A DNA stretch of 64,000 nucleotides from Neisseriaceae bacterium (GCA_017458185.1 JAFTFY010000026.1:1-64000), one strand, 5' to 3'. Counted from the stretch's first letter, positions 20,251-29,090 are shown. Numbers and translations: made by a program. Notes: generated by a model not told the origin, from the letters alone.

Positions 20251-20356
20251 TATAGTCGATAAACTACAAAATTATAATGCCTTGGTTTGTCTTGCCGTAT
20301 TAGTTATACTGTCTGCGATAAACCGCCTTTTCTGCATTTGCAGTTGATTGACTATA
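20251..20356. mobile_element. Correia-like miniature element, copy 3 (106 bp)
   Basis: Ends TATAGTCGATAAACTACAAA and, inverted, TATAGTCAATCAACTGCAAA; interior TTGCCGTATTAGTTATACTG. It sits between glnD and the transporter gene, directly after a DUS (20227-20244), in a 346 bp interval with no gene of its own. A further DUS lies at about 20518-20532. Confidence 0.8.
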
Positions 20357-20573
20357 TCCAGAACGATTGCTCACAAATCCCTATCAAAAGCCTGTATTTA
20401 TGCTACAATCGCACACTCAATCAGGCAGACAGCCACAAGCACAACGAAACACAGCGATACGCCGCACAAGTTTCATACGCCTTTGATAATGCAAAACAAA
20501 ATACCCTTTTTACGCATTTTCAGGCAGCCTGAACGACTAATCGGTAATCATCGTTGTGATAAGGTTGCATTTT

Positions 20574-21995
20574 ATGAGTGCAAGTATAAAAGTTATTGTT
20601 TCTACTATACTTTTTCTTCCATTATTTTCTTTTGCGTCAAGTGCTGATGCACATAATTTAGGGCTTTACTGGGGCATTCCTTTTGTCGTGGTTTTGTTGT
20701 CCATTGCATTAGGGCCACTCTTGTTTGCCAAAATTTGGCACAAGCATTTTGGCAAAATTGTTGGCGTTTGGACGCTGTGTTTTTTAAGTCCGTTTTATGT
20801 CTTTTTCGGCTTTCACGAAACGCTGCATTTGGTTGCCCACGCCATTATTGAAGAATATATCCCCTTTATTTTGTTGCTTGTGGCGTTATACACCGTATCA
20901 GGCGGGATTTTGATTTGGGGTAATATCAAAGGCACGCCACGCACCAACACGGCATTGTTAGCCATAGGTACAGGTTTGGCGTCTTTAATGGGCACAACGG
21001 GGGCAGCAATGTTGTTAATTCGCCCTTTATTGCGGGCAAATGAAAACCGCAAACACAAAGTGCATACTGTTGTTTTCTTTATCTTTTTAGTGGCAAATAT
21101 CGGCGGCGGCTTAACGCCTTTAGGCGATCCGCCCCTGTTTTTAGGCTTCCTGAAAGGCGTTGATTTCCTTTGGACAGTCAAACACATGCTTCTGCCTGTT
21201 TTGATTAGTTCTGTTGTTTTATTAAGCGTTTATTTTTGGTTAGACAATCGTTATTTCAAACAAGACGGCGAAATTCTACCCGATGACGGTAAAAATAAAT
21301 ACAATAAAAATCAACCACTTAAAATTCACGGCAAAATCAATTTTATTTTCTTGGCGATGATTGTGGGTGCGGTGTTGATGTCGGGCATTTGGAAATCAGA
21401 CGAAGCGATTGTGGTTTTTGGCACCAAAATCGGTATGGTGCAACTGTTACGCGACACCTTGTTAGTTATAATTACCGCTTTATCCTTGTTTTTCACCAAA
21501 AAACCCGTGCGTGCAGGTAATGAATTTAACTGGGAACCCATGCTTGAAGTGGGCAAATTATTTTTGGCGATTTTCATCACCATTACACCTGTATTAGGCA
21601 TGCTGAAAATGGGCGAACACGGTCATTTTGCCCCTTTAATTCAAATGGTGAAAACCGCAGACGGCAGCCCCATTAACGCCATGTATTTTTGGCTCACAGG
21701 TTCATTATCAGGCTTTTTGGACAACGCCCCCACTTATTTGGTGTTCTTTAATATGGCAGGCGGACAGCCCGCTGTGTTAATGGGCGAGTTATCTCGCACA
21801 CTGTTAGCCATATCCATGGGTTCGGTGTTTATGGGTGCTTTAACCTACATTGGCAACGCCCCTAACTTTATGGTGAAATCCATTGCTGAACAACGCAAAG
21901 TGAAAATGCCCACATTCTTCGGCTATATGGCATGGTCATTCGGCATATTGGTACCGCTGTTTTTGCTGCATACGCTGATATTTTTTGTGTTCTAA
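20574..21995 (+). CDS. ArsB/NhaD-superfamily transporter, probable sodium:proton antiporter
   Basis: This is a 473-residue polytopic membrane protein with about 11-12 hydrophobic segments, from an N-terminal signal-like segment (KVIVSTILFLPLFSFA) onward. Conserved blocks TGLASLMGTTGAAMLLIRP, NIGGGLTPLGDPPLFLG and GSLSGFLDNAPTYLVFF are typical of the ion transporter superfamily containing NhaD, ArsB and citrate carriers. Sodium/proton exchange is the likeliest role, but the ion is not proven by sequence. The ATG at 20574 has AAGG 9 nt upstream; a GTG at 20556 in frame is rejected. Confidence 0.85.
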   Translation: MSASIKVIVSTILFLPLFSFASSADAHNLGLYWGIPFVVVLLSIALGPLLFAKIWHKHFGKIVGVWTLCFLSPFYVFFGFHETLHLVAHAIIEEYIPFILLLVALYTVSGGILIWGNIKGTPRTNTALLAIGTGLASLMGTTGAAMLLIRPLLRANENRKHKVHTVVFFIFLVANIGGGLTPLGDPPLFLGFLKGVDFLWTVKHMLLPVLISSVVLLSVYFWLDNRYFKQDGEILPDDGKNKYNKNQPLKIHGKINFIFLAMIVGAVLMSGIWKSDEAIVVFGTKIGMVQLLRDTLLVIITALSLFFTKKPVRAGNEFNWEPMLEVGKLFLAIFITITPVLGMLKMGEHGHFAPLIQMVKTADGSPINAMYFWLTGSLSGFLDNAPTYLVFFNMAGGQPAVLMGELSRTLLAISMGSVFMGALTYIGNAPNFMVKSIAEQRKVKMPTFFGYMAWSFGILVPLFLLHTLIFFVF

Positions 21996-22055
21996 ACCAT
22001 TGTAGGGTGGGTTTCCAACCCACTATTGATGACAATATTACCCATTCATAAGTCT

Positions 22056-22101
22056 TTTCAGGCTGCCTGAAATAATATTAAATTCTTTCAGGCAGCCTGA
22101 A
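22056..22101. repeat. Inverted pair of DUS
   Basis: TTTCAGGCTGCCTGAAA (22056-22072) and TTTCAGGCAGCCTGAA (from 22086) are separated by 13 nt, after a palindrome GGTGGGTTTCCAACCCAC (about 22006). The pair can fold into a larger hairpin and may end transcription from the transporter gene. Confidence 0.75.
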
Positions 22102-22146
22102 TATTGATATAATAAACCGCTTGAACAAATATTTAGGAAACATATT

Positions 22147-22332
22147 ATGTATTCTTACAAATCAGACGCAACCCAGTTTTTGAATGATTACTTGCAAAAG
22201 CACCCCGAAGAAGTGGAACAACGCATTCAAGGGCGTTTGCGTTTGTGGGATGTGGAACTCAATCCTGACGAACAAAAAGCCTTTGCCAAAGCCAATGCAC
22301 CGCGTGGGGCGTATTTTTATCAAGCGGATTGA
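22147..22332 (+). CDS. DUF3460 family small protein
   Basis: This 61-residue charged protein (MYSYKSDATQFLNDYLQKHP...RLRLWDVELNPDEQ) matches my memory of the DUF3460 family, common in beta-proteobacteria and of unknown function. TTAGGAAACATATT before the ATG is a fair ribosome binding site. It ends 7 nt before the methyltransferase start and is probably co-transcribed with it. Confidence 0.8.
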   Translation: MYSYKSDATQFLNDYLQKHPEEVEQRIQGRLRLWDVELNPDEQKAFAKANAPRGAYFYQAD

Positions 22333-22339
22333 TAAAACA

Positions 22340-23002
22340 ATGAGTGCGGACGGGCTTTTGTTGCACCCTGCGGCGTTTCAATATTTCGCAGGCATCACAA
22401 CGCCTGAATCTGAAATTCTGCAAGAAATTCGCCAATATTCAACGCAACACCGTATGGCGGATATGGCAGCGGCACAAAGCACCACGGCTTTTTTGGTGTG
22501 GTTAGCCCAATTAACGGGCGTGCGACATTATTTAGAAATTGGCGTTTTTACAGGATACAGCAGCACCGCAATCGCTATGACGCTGCCTGAAAACGGTCAG
22601 GTTGTGGCGTGTGATATAAGCGTAACCCACACCAATGCCGCTTATCATTTTTGGCATAAGGCAGGCGTGGAAAATAAAATCGCTTTATATTTACAGCCTG
22701 CGTTGATTACATTAGAACAACTGATTGAACAGGGTTACGAAAATTTTTTCGATTTAGCCTTAATTGATGCCGATAAACTACCGACAGAACACTATGTAGA
22801 AGCCTGTTTTTGTTTGGTGCGGCAAGGCGGTGTGATTGCGATTGACAATGTAACGCTGGGCGGTAAAATTTTGGGCGAGAACCAAGACACACCTTCTCGC
22901 ACGATGATGAACGCACTCAATCACAAAATCGTGAATGACACGCGTTTTCACGCCGTATCCTTACCGATTGGGGACGGTTTAACCTTACTGATTAAAAAAT
23001 GA
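22340..23002 (+). CDS. Class I SAM-dependent O-methyltransferase
   Basis: The 220-residue protein has the SAM-binding motif YLEIGVFTGYSSTAIAM (about residue 62), ACDIS, a metal-site-like LIDADK and AIDNVTLGGK, as in the cation-dependent catechol/caffeoyl-CoA O-methyltransferase family. The substrate is unknown. The ATG at 22340 (ACAATGAGTGCGG) is preferred; the upstream in-frame stretch overlaps DUF3460 in another frame. It overlaps the next gene by 4 nt (ATGA). Confidence 0.88.
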   Translation: MSADGLLLHPAAFQYFAGITTPESEILQEIRQYSTQHRMADMAAAQSTTAFLVWLAQLTGVRHYLEIGVFTGYSSTAIAMTLPENGQVVACDISVTHTNAAYHFWHKAGVENKIALYLQPALITLEQLIEQGYENFFDLALIDADKLPTEHYVEACFCLVRQGGVIAIDNVTLGGKILGENQDTPSRTMMNALNHKIVNDTRFHAVSLPIGDGLTLLIKK

Positions 23003-23643
23003 AACGGCTGACTCTTTTTTCTTTCATTATTCTTTCAGGCAGCCTGTGTGCGTGTCGCACGGTTGCTCCTGTTGTTTCGCCCGAAACACCGACACAAACC
23101 ATAGAAAAACCCATTCAAAACAACCGAGAAATCGAAAATCGTTTCAATGAATTAGTTGAGACCAATCGCCAATTAAAAGAAAAAATCACCCAATTAGAAC
23201 GCCGTCAAAACGATTTAGAACGCAGTATTGCGGTGATTGCCGACCGCAATAATATGGCCATGGAAAATACGCCTGACGAAACGCCGCCCAACACTTTGGC
23301 AGACGCACAACAGGCGTATCAAAACAAGCAATACACCAAAGCCGTATCGTTGTTAAATGATTATTTGCAAGAAAATGTAGGTTCAGAAAACAGTGCAGAC
23401 GCATTGTGGTTGCTCGCACAAAGCCACACAAAATTAAATAACTGCGAATCGGCGGTTCACACCGCACACCAATTAACGCAACTCCATACAGAATACAGCC
23501 GCACGCCTGACGCATTTTTGCTGATTGCTCAATGCCAAAATCGTTTGCAACAAAAGGACAGTGCCAAAACCACACTGCGTTCGTTAATTGTAAAATACCC
23601 AAACAGTCGAGCCGCCAAAAAGGCACAACAACTGTTAAAATAA
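22999..23643 (+). CDS. CpoB/YbgF-like TPR lipoprotein
   Basis: The signal sequence ends in a lipobox-like SLCAC, so the protein is probably lipid-anchored. A coiled coil (about residues 40-80: NRFNELVETNRQLKEKITQL) precedes TPR-like repeats (about 100-214: ADAQQAYQNKQYTKAVSLL, ADALWLLAQSH). This is the architecture of CpoB/YbgF, which links Tol-Pal constriction to peptidoglycan synthesis, but no tol or pal gene is nearby, so the assignment is by architecture only. Its start overlaps the methyltransferase stop. A DUS falls in the signal peptide codons (LSGSLC). Confidence 0.75.
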   Translation: MKRLTLFSFIILSGSLCACRTVAPVVSPETPTQTIEKPIQNNREIENRFNELVETNRQLKEKITQLERRQNDLERSIAVIADRNNMAMENTPDETPPNTLADAQQAYQNKQYTKAVSLLNDYLQENVGSENSADALWLLAQSHTKLNNCESAVHTAHQLTQLHTEYSRTPDAFLLIAQCQNRLQQKDSAKTTLRSLIVKYPNSRAAKKAQQLLK

Positions 23644-23748
23644 CAGTGAGCAATGAGCAATTAGCAATGAGCAATGCTTATGTCAAACCTGCGGTTTGAC
23701 GGATATATTTAAGATAATGCTTTGATATTTCTTTCAGGCAGCCTGAAA
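23644..23748. repeat. Half copy of the AGTGAGC palindromic element ending in a DUS
   Basis: It begins right after the lipoprotein stop codon with CAGTGAGCAATGAGCAATT, then has a hairpin GTCAAACCTGCGGTTTGAC, AGATAATGCTTTGAT, and a DUS at about 23732-23748 where the full elements have their centre. The second arm is absent. Confidence 0.75.
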
Positions 23749-23798
23749 ATAGAATAATTAGGAAAAAACAGCACATTATTTGATAAAGGATAACGACA

Positions 23799-24278
23799 AT
23801 GGCGAAAATCGGTATTATTATGGGCAGTAACAGCGATTGGGCAGTGATGAGCCACGCCGCTGAAATTCTGTCGCAATTTGGCGTAGAATATGAAACAAAA
23901 GTTGTTTCAGCACATCGTACGCCTGATTTAATGTATGAATATGCCCGCAAAGCACGAGAATGTGGTATAACAGCAATTATTGCAGGTGCAGGCGGTGCAG
24001 CACACTTACCAGGTATGACCGCCGCACTGACTGATGTGCCTGTTTTGGGCGTGCCTGTGCCCAGCAAGTACTTGCGTGGCGAAGATTCGCTGTTATCCAT
24101 TGTGCAAATGCCCAAAGGCGTGCCTGTGGCAACATTTGCGATTGGTGAAGCAGGTGCCGCTAACGCCGCCTTGTTTGCGGTCAGTATGTTAGCCGAGAAC
24201 GATCCTGCATTATTAGATAAATTAAAGGCATTCCGCCAGCAACAGACGGAAAAAGTTTTAACAACAATGATTTCATAA
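23799..24278 (+). CDS. purE: N5-carboxyaminoimidazole ribonucleotide mutase
   Basis: Converts N5-CAIR to CAIR in purine synthesis. The 159 residues carry [12 protein letters not shown], the SAHRTPD block with the catalytic histidine, and [37 protein letters not shown] precedes the ATG. It is followed after 33 nt by purK, its pathway partner. Confidence 0.97.
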   Translation: MAKIGIIMGSNSDWAVMSHAAEILSQFGVEYETKVVSAHRTPDLMYEYARKARECGITAIIAGAGGAAHLPGMTAALTDVPVLGVPVPSKYLRGEDSLLSIVQMPKGVPVATFAIGEAGAANAALFAVSMLAENDPALLDKLKAFRQQQTEKVLTTMIS

Positions 24279-24311
24279 CATTTGTGTGAAATGTAGAAAG
24301 GCAGTATAACG

Positions 24312-26246
24312 ATGAGCGATCCCAAAAATGCGAACACTTCTGGAATTTCCATTCTCTCCGAAGATGATTTTTCCGAATTAGCACAACCGCACCCTGTTCT
24401 TGTGATGGGTACGCCGCCTGAAAGTGCCAGTACCGCAAGCACTTCATCACCATTACAGGGATTAAAAACTGCGATGAACAAACAAACCGCACAAACCTTG
24501 CCCCCATTACAACCGATTGGCGGCAAGCAGCCTGCTCAACCTGTGGCGGCAAAACCTGCTCCCTTGCAACCGATTGGCGGCAAAATGCGTCCCGTTACCC
24601 CGCAACCTGCGGCAGTAACCCCCAAGCCTGCCGCTCCCACAATAACACCTGCGGCAGCCACACCTGTTACGCCCAACAAAGCGGCAGAAGTCAAACCCGT
24701 AACACCAGTTACACCGACACCCGTTCAACCTGTTAAGGCAGAAGAAACCAAACCTGCCACACCTGAACCTGCCAAAGTTGAACCTGTTAAAGTTGAACCT
24801 GCAAAAGTGGAAGAAGTCAAACCCGCTGCACCCGAACCTGCCAAAGTGGAACCTGTTAAGGTTGAACCTGTAAAAGCAGAAGAAGTGAAACCTGTTGAAC
24901 CTGCCAAAGTTGAACCTGTTAAGGTTGAACCTGTAAAAGCGGAAGAAGTGAAACCTGTTGAACCTACCAAAGTTGAACCCGTTAAGGTTGAACCTGTGAA
25001 AGCCGAACCTGCCAAAGCAGAAGTTAAAGCAGAAGAAAAACCTGCCGAAGAACCCAAAGCGGCTTCCATTTTAACCGAAGGCAAAATCAATGACAAAAAA
25101 GTGCCGATGATTGCACCGCCTGCGATGTTAGGTATTTTGGGCGGAGGTCAATTAGGACGCTTTTTCGCTATGGCAGCCAAACGCATGGGCTATAAAGTAA
25201 CCGTGTTAGACCCTGACCCAGACGCTCCTGCGGCGGATTTTGCAGACGAACACATTTGTGCAGCGTATGATGACGAAGCCGCTTTGGAAAAACTCGCACA
25301 ATGCGCCGCCGTTACCACCGAGTTTGAAAATGTCAATGCAGCCGCTATGACAAAACTCGCCCAAAAAACGCGTGTAACGCCTGCGGGCGAATTGGTAGCG
25401 ATTGCTCAAAATCGCATTGACGAAAAAGCCACCATTCGCAAAGCCAGTTTGCCTGTAACACCGTATCAAGCCATTCGCTCGCGTGAAGACTTGAACGAAA
25501 ACACCAAACAACTTCTGCCAGGTATTCTCAAAACTGCCACTTTGGGCTATGACGGCAAAGGACAACGCTCGGTCAAAACGCAAACAGGTTTATTAACTTG
25601 CTTGTCGTCCCTTGCCAAAGACGGTCCGTATATCTTGGAAAAAGAATTGGACTTGCGTGCTGAATTGTCCGTCATTGTGTGCCGTTTGGATAACAATATT
25701 GTGGTTACTTTCCCACCTGCGGAAAATATTCACGACAACGGCATTTTGGCGTTTTCCATTGTCCCTGCACGACTGCCCGAAGAACTGACCAAACGAGCCG
25801 AAGTAATGGCCAAACATTTGGCTGAAAAATTAGACTATGTCGGCGTTTTGGCGGTGGAAATGTTTGTCGTAGGCGACAAGCAACAGTTGGTTGTCAATGA
25901 AATCGCCCCGCGTCCGCACAATTCAGGGCATTACACCATGGACGCTTGCGTTTCCGACCAGTTCCAGCAACAAGTGCGTATTATGTGCGGTTTGCCACCG
26001 TCTCGCACATCGTTAATTCACCCATGCTGTATGGTGAATTTATTGGGCGATATGTGGGGCGAAAACGGCGAAGAACCCGACTGGACACCGTTACTCAAAA
26101 ACCCAGACACATTCTTGCATTTATACGGCAAAAAAGAAGCCCGCCCAGGACGCAAAATGGGACACTTCACCGTCTTTGCCGAAACCGCAGAAGCCGCATA
26201 CGAAAAAGCCCAAAACCTTTTCACTTCCGTATGTTTAGGTTCGTAA
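24312..26246 (+). CDS. purK: PurK (N5-CAIR synthetase) with long low-complexity N-terminal extension
   Basis: Residues about 268-644 form a complete ATP-grasp PurK: LGILGGGQLGRFFAMAAKRMGY, the ATP-site block TLGYDGKGQ, ELDLRAELSVIV and NEIAPRPHNSGHYTMDAC. It uses ATP and bicarbonate to carboxylate AIR, feeding PurE just upstream. The first ~265 residues are unusual: an ordered-looking start (ISILSEDDFSELAQPHPV), then a Pro/Ala/Thr stretch with two LQPIGGK motifs, then a Lys/Val/Glu/Pro-rich array with 63 bp units. The usual PurK is about 380 residues. The reading frame is continuous and a ribosome binding site (AGAAAGGCAG) lies at the distal start, so the extension appears to be translated. 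An internal start near 25105 could make a normal-length form. Confidence 0.93.
   Translation: MSDPKNANTSGISILSEDDFSELAQPHPVLVMGTPPESASTASTSSPLQGLKTAMNKQTAQTLPPLQPIGGKQPAQPVAAKPAPLQPIGGKMRPVTPQPAAVTPKPAAPTITPAAATPVTPNKAAEVKPVTPVTPTPVQPVKAEETKPATPEPAKVEPVKVEPAKVEEVKPAAPEPAKVEPVKVEPVKAEEVKPVEPAKVEPVKVEPVKAEEVKPVEPTKVEPVKVEPVKAEPAKAEVKAEEKPAEEPKAASILTEGKINDKKVPMIAPPAMLGILGGGQLGRFFAMAAKRMGYKVTVLDPDPDAPAADFADEHICAAYDDEAALEKLAQCAAVTTEFENVNAAAMTKLAQKTRVTPAGELVAIAQNRIDEKATIRKASLPVTPYQAIRSREDLNENTKQLLPGILKTATLGYDGKGQRSVKTQTGLLTCLSSLAKDGPYILEKELDLRAELSVIVCRLDNNIVVTFPPAENIHDNGILAFSIVPARLPEELTKRAEVMAKHLAEKLDYVGVLAVEMFVVGDKQQLVVNEIAPRPHNSGHYTMDACVSDQFQQQVRIMCGLPPSRTSLIHPCCMVNLLGDMWGENGEEPDWTPLLKNPDTFLHLYGKKEARPGRKMGHFTVFAETAEAAYEKAQNLFTSVCLGS
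24730..25035 (+). repeat. In-frame tandem repeats inside purK
   Basis: Degenerate units encode EPAKVEPVKVEPVKAEEVKP; the clearest period is 63 bp (21 residues). Units differ by small changes, suggesting expansion by slippage or recombination. The frame is preserved throughout. Confidence 0.85.
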
Positions 26247-26265
26247 TTTTGGGATATATCAAAAC

Positions 26266-26294
26266 AAAACCGCATTTTTACAATGCGGTTTTTT
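26266..26294 (+). terminator. Terminator of purEK
   Basis: AAAACCGCATT, loop TTTAC, then AATGCGGTTTTTT: strong stem plus T run, 20 nt after the purK stop. Confidence 0.9.
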
Positions 26295-26422
26295 GTTGGA
26301 TAATATTTTGACTTTATTGAAACTTCGGCTTGTTTTTTAACGCAAACCTTTTATTTACTTCGTCAATAAAGATTTCACCTAATGGTGAAATAAACCTTGT
26401 TTTCAGGCAGCCTGAAATATTT

Positions 26423-27094
26423 TTATTGATTGCGGCTATTAACCTGACTTTTGCCGTCTAACATGGGGACGAAATTCACGCGTTCTAAACAGGTTTCGCG
26501 GTATCCTTGTTCTGTTTTTTCAATCAGATACAAAAATTGCTGGCGTTCATCGCCCAAAGGCAATACCATTCTGCCGCCTGTGGCGAGTTGTTGCAGTAGG
26601 GGAACGGGAACTTGTGGCGGTGCGGCGGTGATAATCATGCCGTCAAAAGGGGCGAATGTTATCAAACCTGCGTAGCCATCGCCGTAAATCAGGCGGGCTC
26701 GGTAAAAACCGCAATTGTGCAAATTTTCGCGTGCAATATCGTGCAGTTGTTTAATGCGTTCAATCGAGTAAATTTCGCCTATGCCAATGCTTTCTAAAAC
26801 AGCGGTTTGATAACCGCAACCTGTGCCAATTTCCAATACTTTTTGCGGAAAACCAATGGCAGGCGAACACAATAATTCGCTCATTCTTGCCACAATATAA
26901 GGCTGGGAAATGGTTTGTCTATTCGGTAAGGGCAGGGACAAATCGTCATACGCATGGTTTTCAAAAATATCTTCAATAAACAAATGGCGTGGTACACGGC
27001 TCATCGCCCGCAACACGGTTTCGTTGCGAATGCCTGCCGATTTTAAGCGTTCGACCATACGCGAACGGCGGATTAGGTAAGTGTCTGTATTCAT
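26423..27094 (-). CDS. pcm: Protein-L-isoaspartate O-methyltransferase
   Basis: Repairs isoaspartyl damage in proteins using SAM. The 223 residues carry MSRVPRHLFIEDIF, the YDDLSLPLPNRQTISQPYIVA block and the SAM motif VLEIGTGCGYQTAVL (about residue 87), then GDGYAGL and FDGMIITAAPPQVP, all typical of Pcm. It lies 24 nt downstream of the CAP lipoprotein gene on the same strand. Confidence 0.94.
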   Translation of the reverse strand: MNTDTYLIRRSRMVERLKSAGIRNETVLRAMSRVPRHLFIEDIFENHAYDDLSLPLPNRQTISQPYIVARMSELLCSPAIGFPQKVLEIGTGCGYQTAVLESIGIGEIYSIERIKQLHDIARENLHNCGFYRARLIYGDGYAGLITFAPFDGMIITAAPPQVPVPLLQQLATGGRMVLPLGDERQQFLYLIEKTEQGYRETCLERVNFVPMLDGKSQVNSRNQ

Positions 27095-27118
27095 TGTCTA
27101 TTTGCTGCCTGAAAACAT

Positions 27119-27706
27119 TTAATAACGCACAAAAGAATGTTCTTCGCCAAACACCTGCACCCAATAAATTTTACCAGATGCATCAGCATACACGCCTAAA
27201 CCGACTGCACGAAACACAGGATTTGCCATATTTTTGGCGTGTTCTGGGCTATTTTTCCATTGCTCGATAATTGCTTTGCCGTCTGCGGCGTTGTTTTGGG
27301 CGATATTTTCAGCGGTTTCTACAAAGTTACGCACATACGATAAAGCATTTTTGCCATTGGGACGCGTATGCGAAAAGTTTTGAGCCAATTCCGCCGCACG
27401 AGTTGCGGCATAAGCGTCTAACGATTCATTGCGTACCAAAGCCTGCAAGCCTTGCTGTGTGCGATATTGATTAAGTTCATTAAATTCAATATTTAATTCC
27501 TGTTGCAAACGCATTTGGGGAATATTGACACCTTGATTTGATGACACTTTGGGCGATTTATCCAAAGGGATATTTCCGCCTAAACTCACGCCAATGCCGC
27601 CATGACCGCCAAATCCCGTGCCAATACCCACGCCTACGCCCAATGAAGAACACGCCGACAAAACGGTGATGGTAGCGACAGTGCAGAATAAATGCTGAAT
27701 GTTCAT
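27119..27706 (-). CDS. CAP-domain lipoprotein
   Basis: The signal peptide ends in lipobox LSAC, then a Gly-rich segment (LGVGVGIGTGFGGHGG). Residues about 75-195 form a CAP/SCP domain: NQYRTQQGLQALVRNESLDAYA, FSHTRPNGKN, ETAENIAQN and PEHAKNMANPVFRAVGLGVY. Bacterial CAP proteins are secreted or envelope proteins of mostly unknown function. The giant adhesin at 1-5021 has a CAP domain too, so two envelope CAP proteins occur in one window. It is probably co-transcribed with pcm. Confidence 0.88.
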   Translation of the reverse strand: MNIQHLFCTVATITVLSACSSLGVGVGIGTGFGGHGGIGVSLGGNIPLDKSPKVSSNQGVNIPQMRLQQELNIEFNELNQYRTQQGLQALVRNESLDAYAATRAAELAQNFSHTRPNGKNALSYVRNFVETAENIAQNNAADGKAIIEQWKNSPEHAKNMANPVFRAVGLGVYADASGKIYWVQVFGEEHSFVRY

Positions 27707-27769
27707 TGTATGGTTATCTCCAATGTTTTTTGAGTGGCAGGTGATATTGTATAACGATTTGTGTGAAAG

Positions 27770-27965
27770 CAGTTAGCAGTGAGTAGTTAGCAGTGAGCAG
27801 TTGTTTCGTTTTGCCTTGCGGCAAAACGGATTATTTTTAGATAACGCTTCGATTGCTCTTTCAGGCTGCCTGAAATATTTTCGAAGCGTTATCAAAATCT
27901 AATCTGTTTTGCCTGACAAGGCAAAACTAAATAACTGCTCACTGCTAATTGCTCACTGCTCACTG
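27770..27965. repeat. 196 bp composite palindrome centred on a DUS (copy A)
   Basis: The outer arms are tandem AGTGAGC/AGTTAGC units on the left and their complements on the right; inside are small hairpins TTTTGCCTTGCGGCAAAA and TTTTGCCTGACAAGGCAAAA, then ATAACGCTTCGA facing TCGAAGCGTTAT. The axis of symmetry (27867) is exactly the centre of the DUS at 27859-27875. No coding is seen. Confidence 0.88.
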
Positions 27966-28411
27966 TTTTCAGGTTGCCTGAAAACACCTAATTTTTCCGC
28001 ATAAAATTATTTTTTTGATTTGTTTGATAAAAATCAATCATTCATTTTTGTCGTATGATTGGACAATTTAAAACCCCATTCAGGCTGCCTGAAATGCTTT
28101 TATCTTGGGCAAGATTAAAATCAAGTGAATAACGCCTAATTACTTTAATTTAAGCCGTTTAGCGTGGATTTTACGAGCGTATAAAGTGGTGTTTGCTGAT
28201 TTGTTGCACACTTTTGTGCAACGCAATAAGTTGTGGCTATGCTACACCTATCAATGATTTTATTTATCTATTACCCATAAAATTTTGCTTGCAATTTATT
28301 TTTCATTGTTTTATTATTCGCACATAGATGATTTTGCATTGCACAACAAAAATGTGTCGATAGCAAATCTTGATTTTCTTAAACATCATTTTCGCAACAA
28401 GGAGCGAGTAT
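27966..28411. other. Intergenic region upstream of the phasin gene
   Basis: No gene is seen. It contains DUS-like copies near 27967 (central TTG) and 28078-28095, a hairpin GTTGCACACTTTTGTGCAAC (28203-28222), and TTGCATTGCACAACAAAAAT (about 28332-28351) close to the phasin start. The repeated TGCA/TTGCAC words could be a PhaR-type operator (inference). No convincing -35/-10 pair could be chosen. Confidence 0.5.
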
Positions 28412-28966
28412 ATGAACAACCTGAACGAAACATTCAGCAAAGTAGGTTTGGACACCTTAAATCAATTGAACAAAGCCGCAGAATTGGTTTTGAAAAGCAC
28501 CGAAGAACTGTTTAAATTAAATTTAGATTTCACAAAAAAATCGTTTGAGGATAACAGCCAAACCGCAGAACAAGTGTTGAAAAACAGCAGCAATCCACAA
28601 GAAGCAGGCAAAGAAGCAGGCGAATGGGCAAATCGCAAAGGCGAACAATTAACCCAACATTTCCAAGCATTGTACGCTTGGGCTGATTCTGTGCAACAAA
28701 ACACCCAAAAATTGGCAGAAAGCCAATTTGCGGCAGCACAAGCCAGCATTAAAGCACAATTAGAAGAAATGAAAAAATCTGCTCCTGAACAAACTCATGT
28801 TTTGTTCGACCAAATGCAACAAGCATTTGAAACCACAAAAAATACCATTGCTTCTTTGCAAACCACTGCAAAAGAAGTGCAAAAAAGTGTCGCTGACACT
28901 ATGAAACAAACCCAACAAGCGGCTTCTGAAACCGTTAAAAACGCAACCAAAGCGGCTAAAAAATAA
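28412..28966 (+). CDS. Phasin family protein
   Basis: A 184-residue, helical, Lys/Glu/Ala-rich protein without signal peptide (MNNLNETFSKVGLDTLNQLNKA...) matching the phasin family, whose members coat polyhydroxyalkanoate granules. The C-terminal KKAAKK-like tail is Ala/Lys-rich. AAGGAGCGAGTAT before the ATG at 28412 is an excellent ribosome binding site and decides this start over an in-frame upstream codon. No PHA synthase lies in the window, so a granule role is inferred from family only. Confidence 0.85.
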   Translation: MNNLNETFSKVGLDTLNQLNKAAELVLKSTEELFKLNLDFTKKSFEDNSQTAEQVLKNSSNPQEAGKEAGEWANRKGEQLTQHFQALYAWADSVQQNTQKLAESQFAAAQASIKAQLEEMKKSAPEQTHVLFDQMQQAFETTKNTIASLQTTAKEVQKSVADTMKQTQQAASETVKNATKAAKK

Positions 28967-28994
28967 GGTTTGTAAAATATTTTGTGTGTTTTTG

Positions 28995-29028
28995 AAAGGC
29001 TGCCTGAATATTTCAGGTAGCCTTTTTT
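28995..29028 (+). terminator. DUS-derived terminator of the phasin gene
   Basis: AAAGGCTGCCTGAA and TTCAGGTAGCCTTTTTT are inverted DUS-like arms around a short loop, ending in T6. Terminators built from paired DUS are known in Neisseria. Confidence 0.85.
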
Positions 29029-29090
29029 ATTGGGGTAAAGAGTTTCAGGCAGCCTGAAATATATTTTTCATTGCTCATTATTTTTAGGTA

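Noticed and set aside
20287..20647. Two overlapping short plus-strand frames upstream of the transporter gene
   Set aside because: They lie over a Correia-like element and a DUS, have no ribosome binding site or family signature, and run into the transporter start.
22184..22339. Longer N-terminus for the O-methyltransferase
   Set aside because: It overlaps the DUF3460 gene in another frame and shows no methyltransferase similarity; the ATG at 22340 gives the family length.
24725..25096. Minus-strand Ser/Thr/Gly-rich frame in purK
   Set aside because: Antisense of the purK repeat array; no ribosome binding site, and the plus frame continues into PurK.
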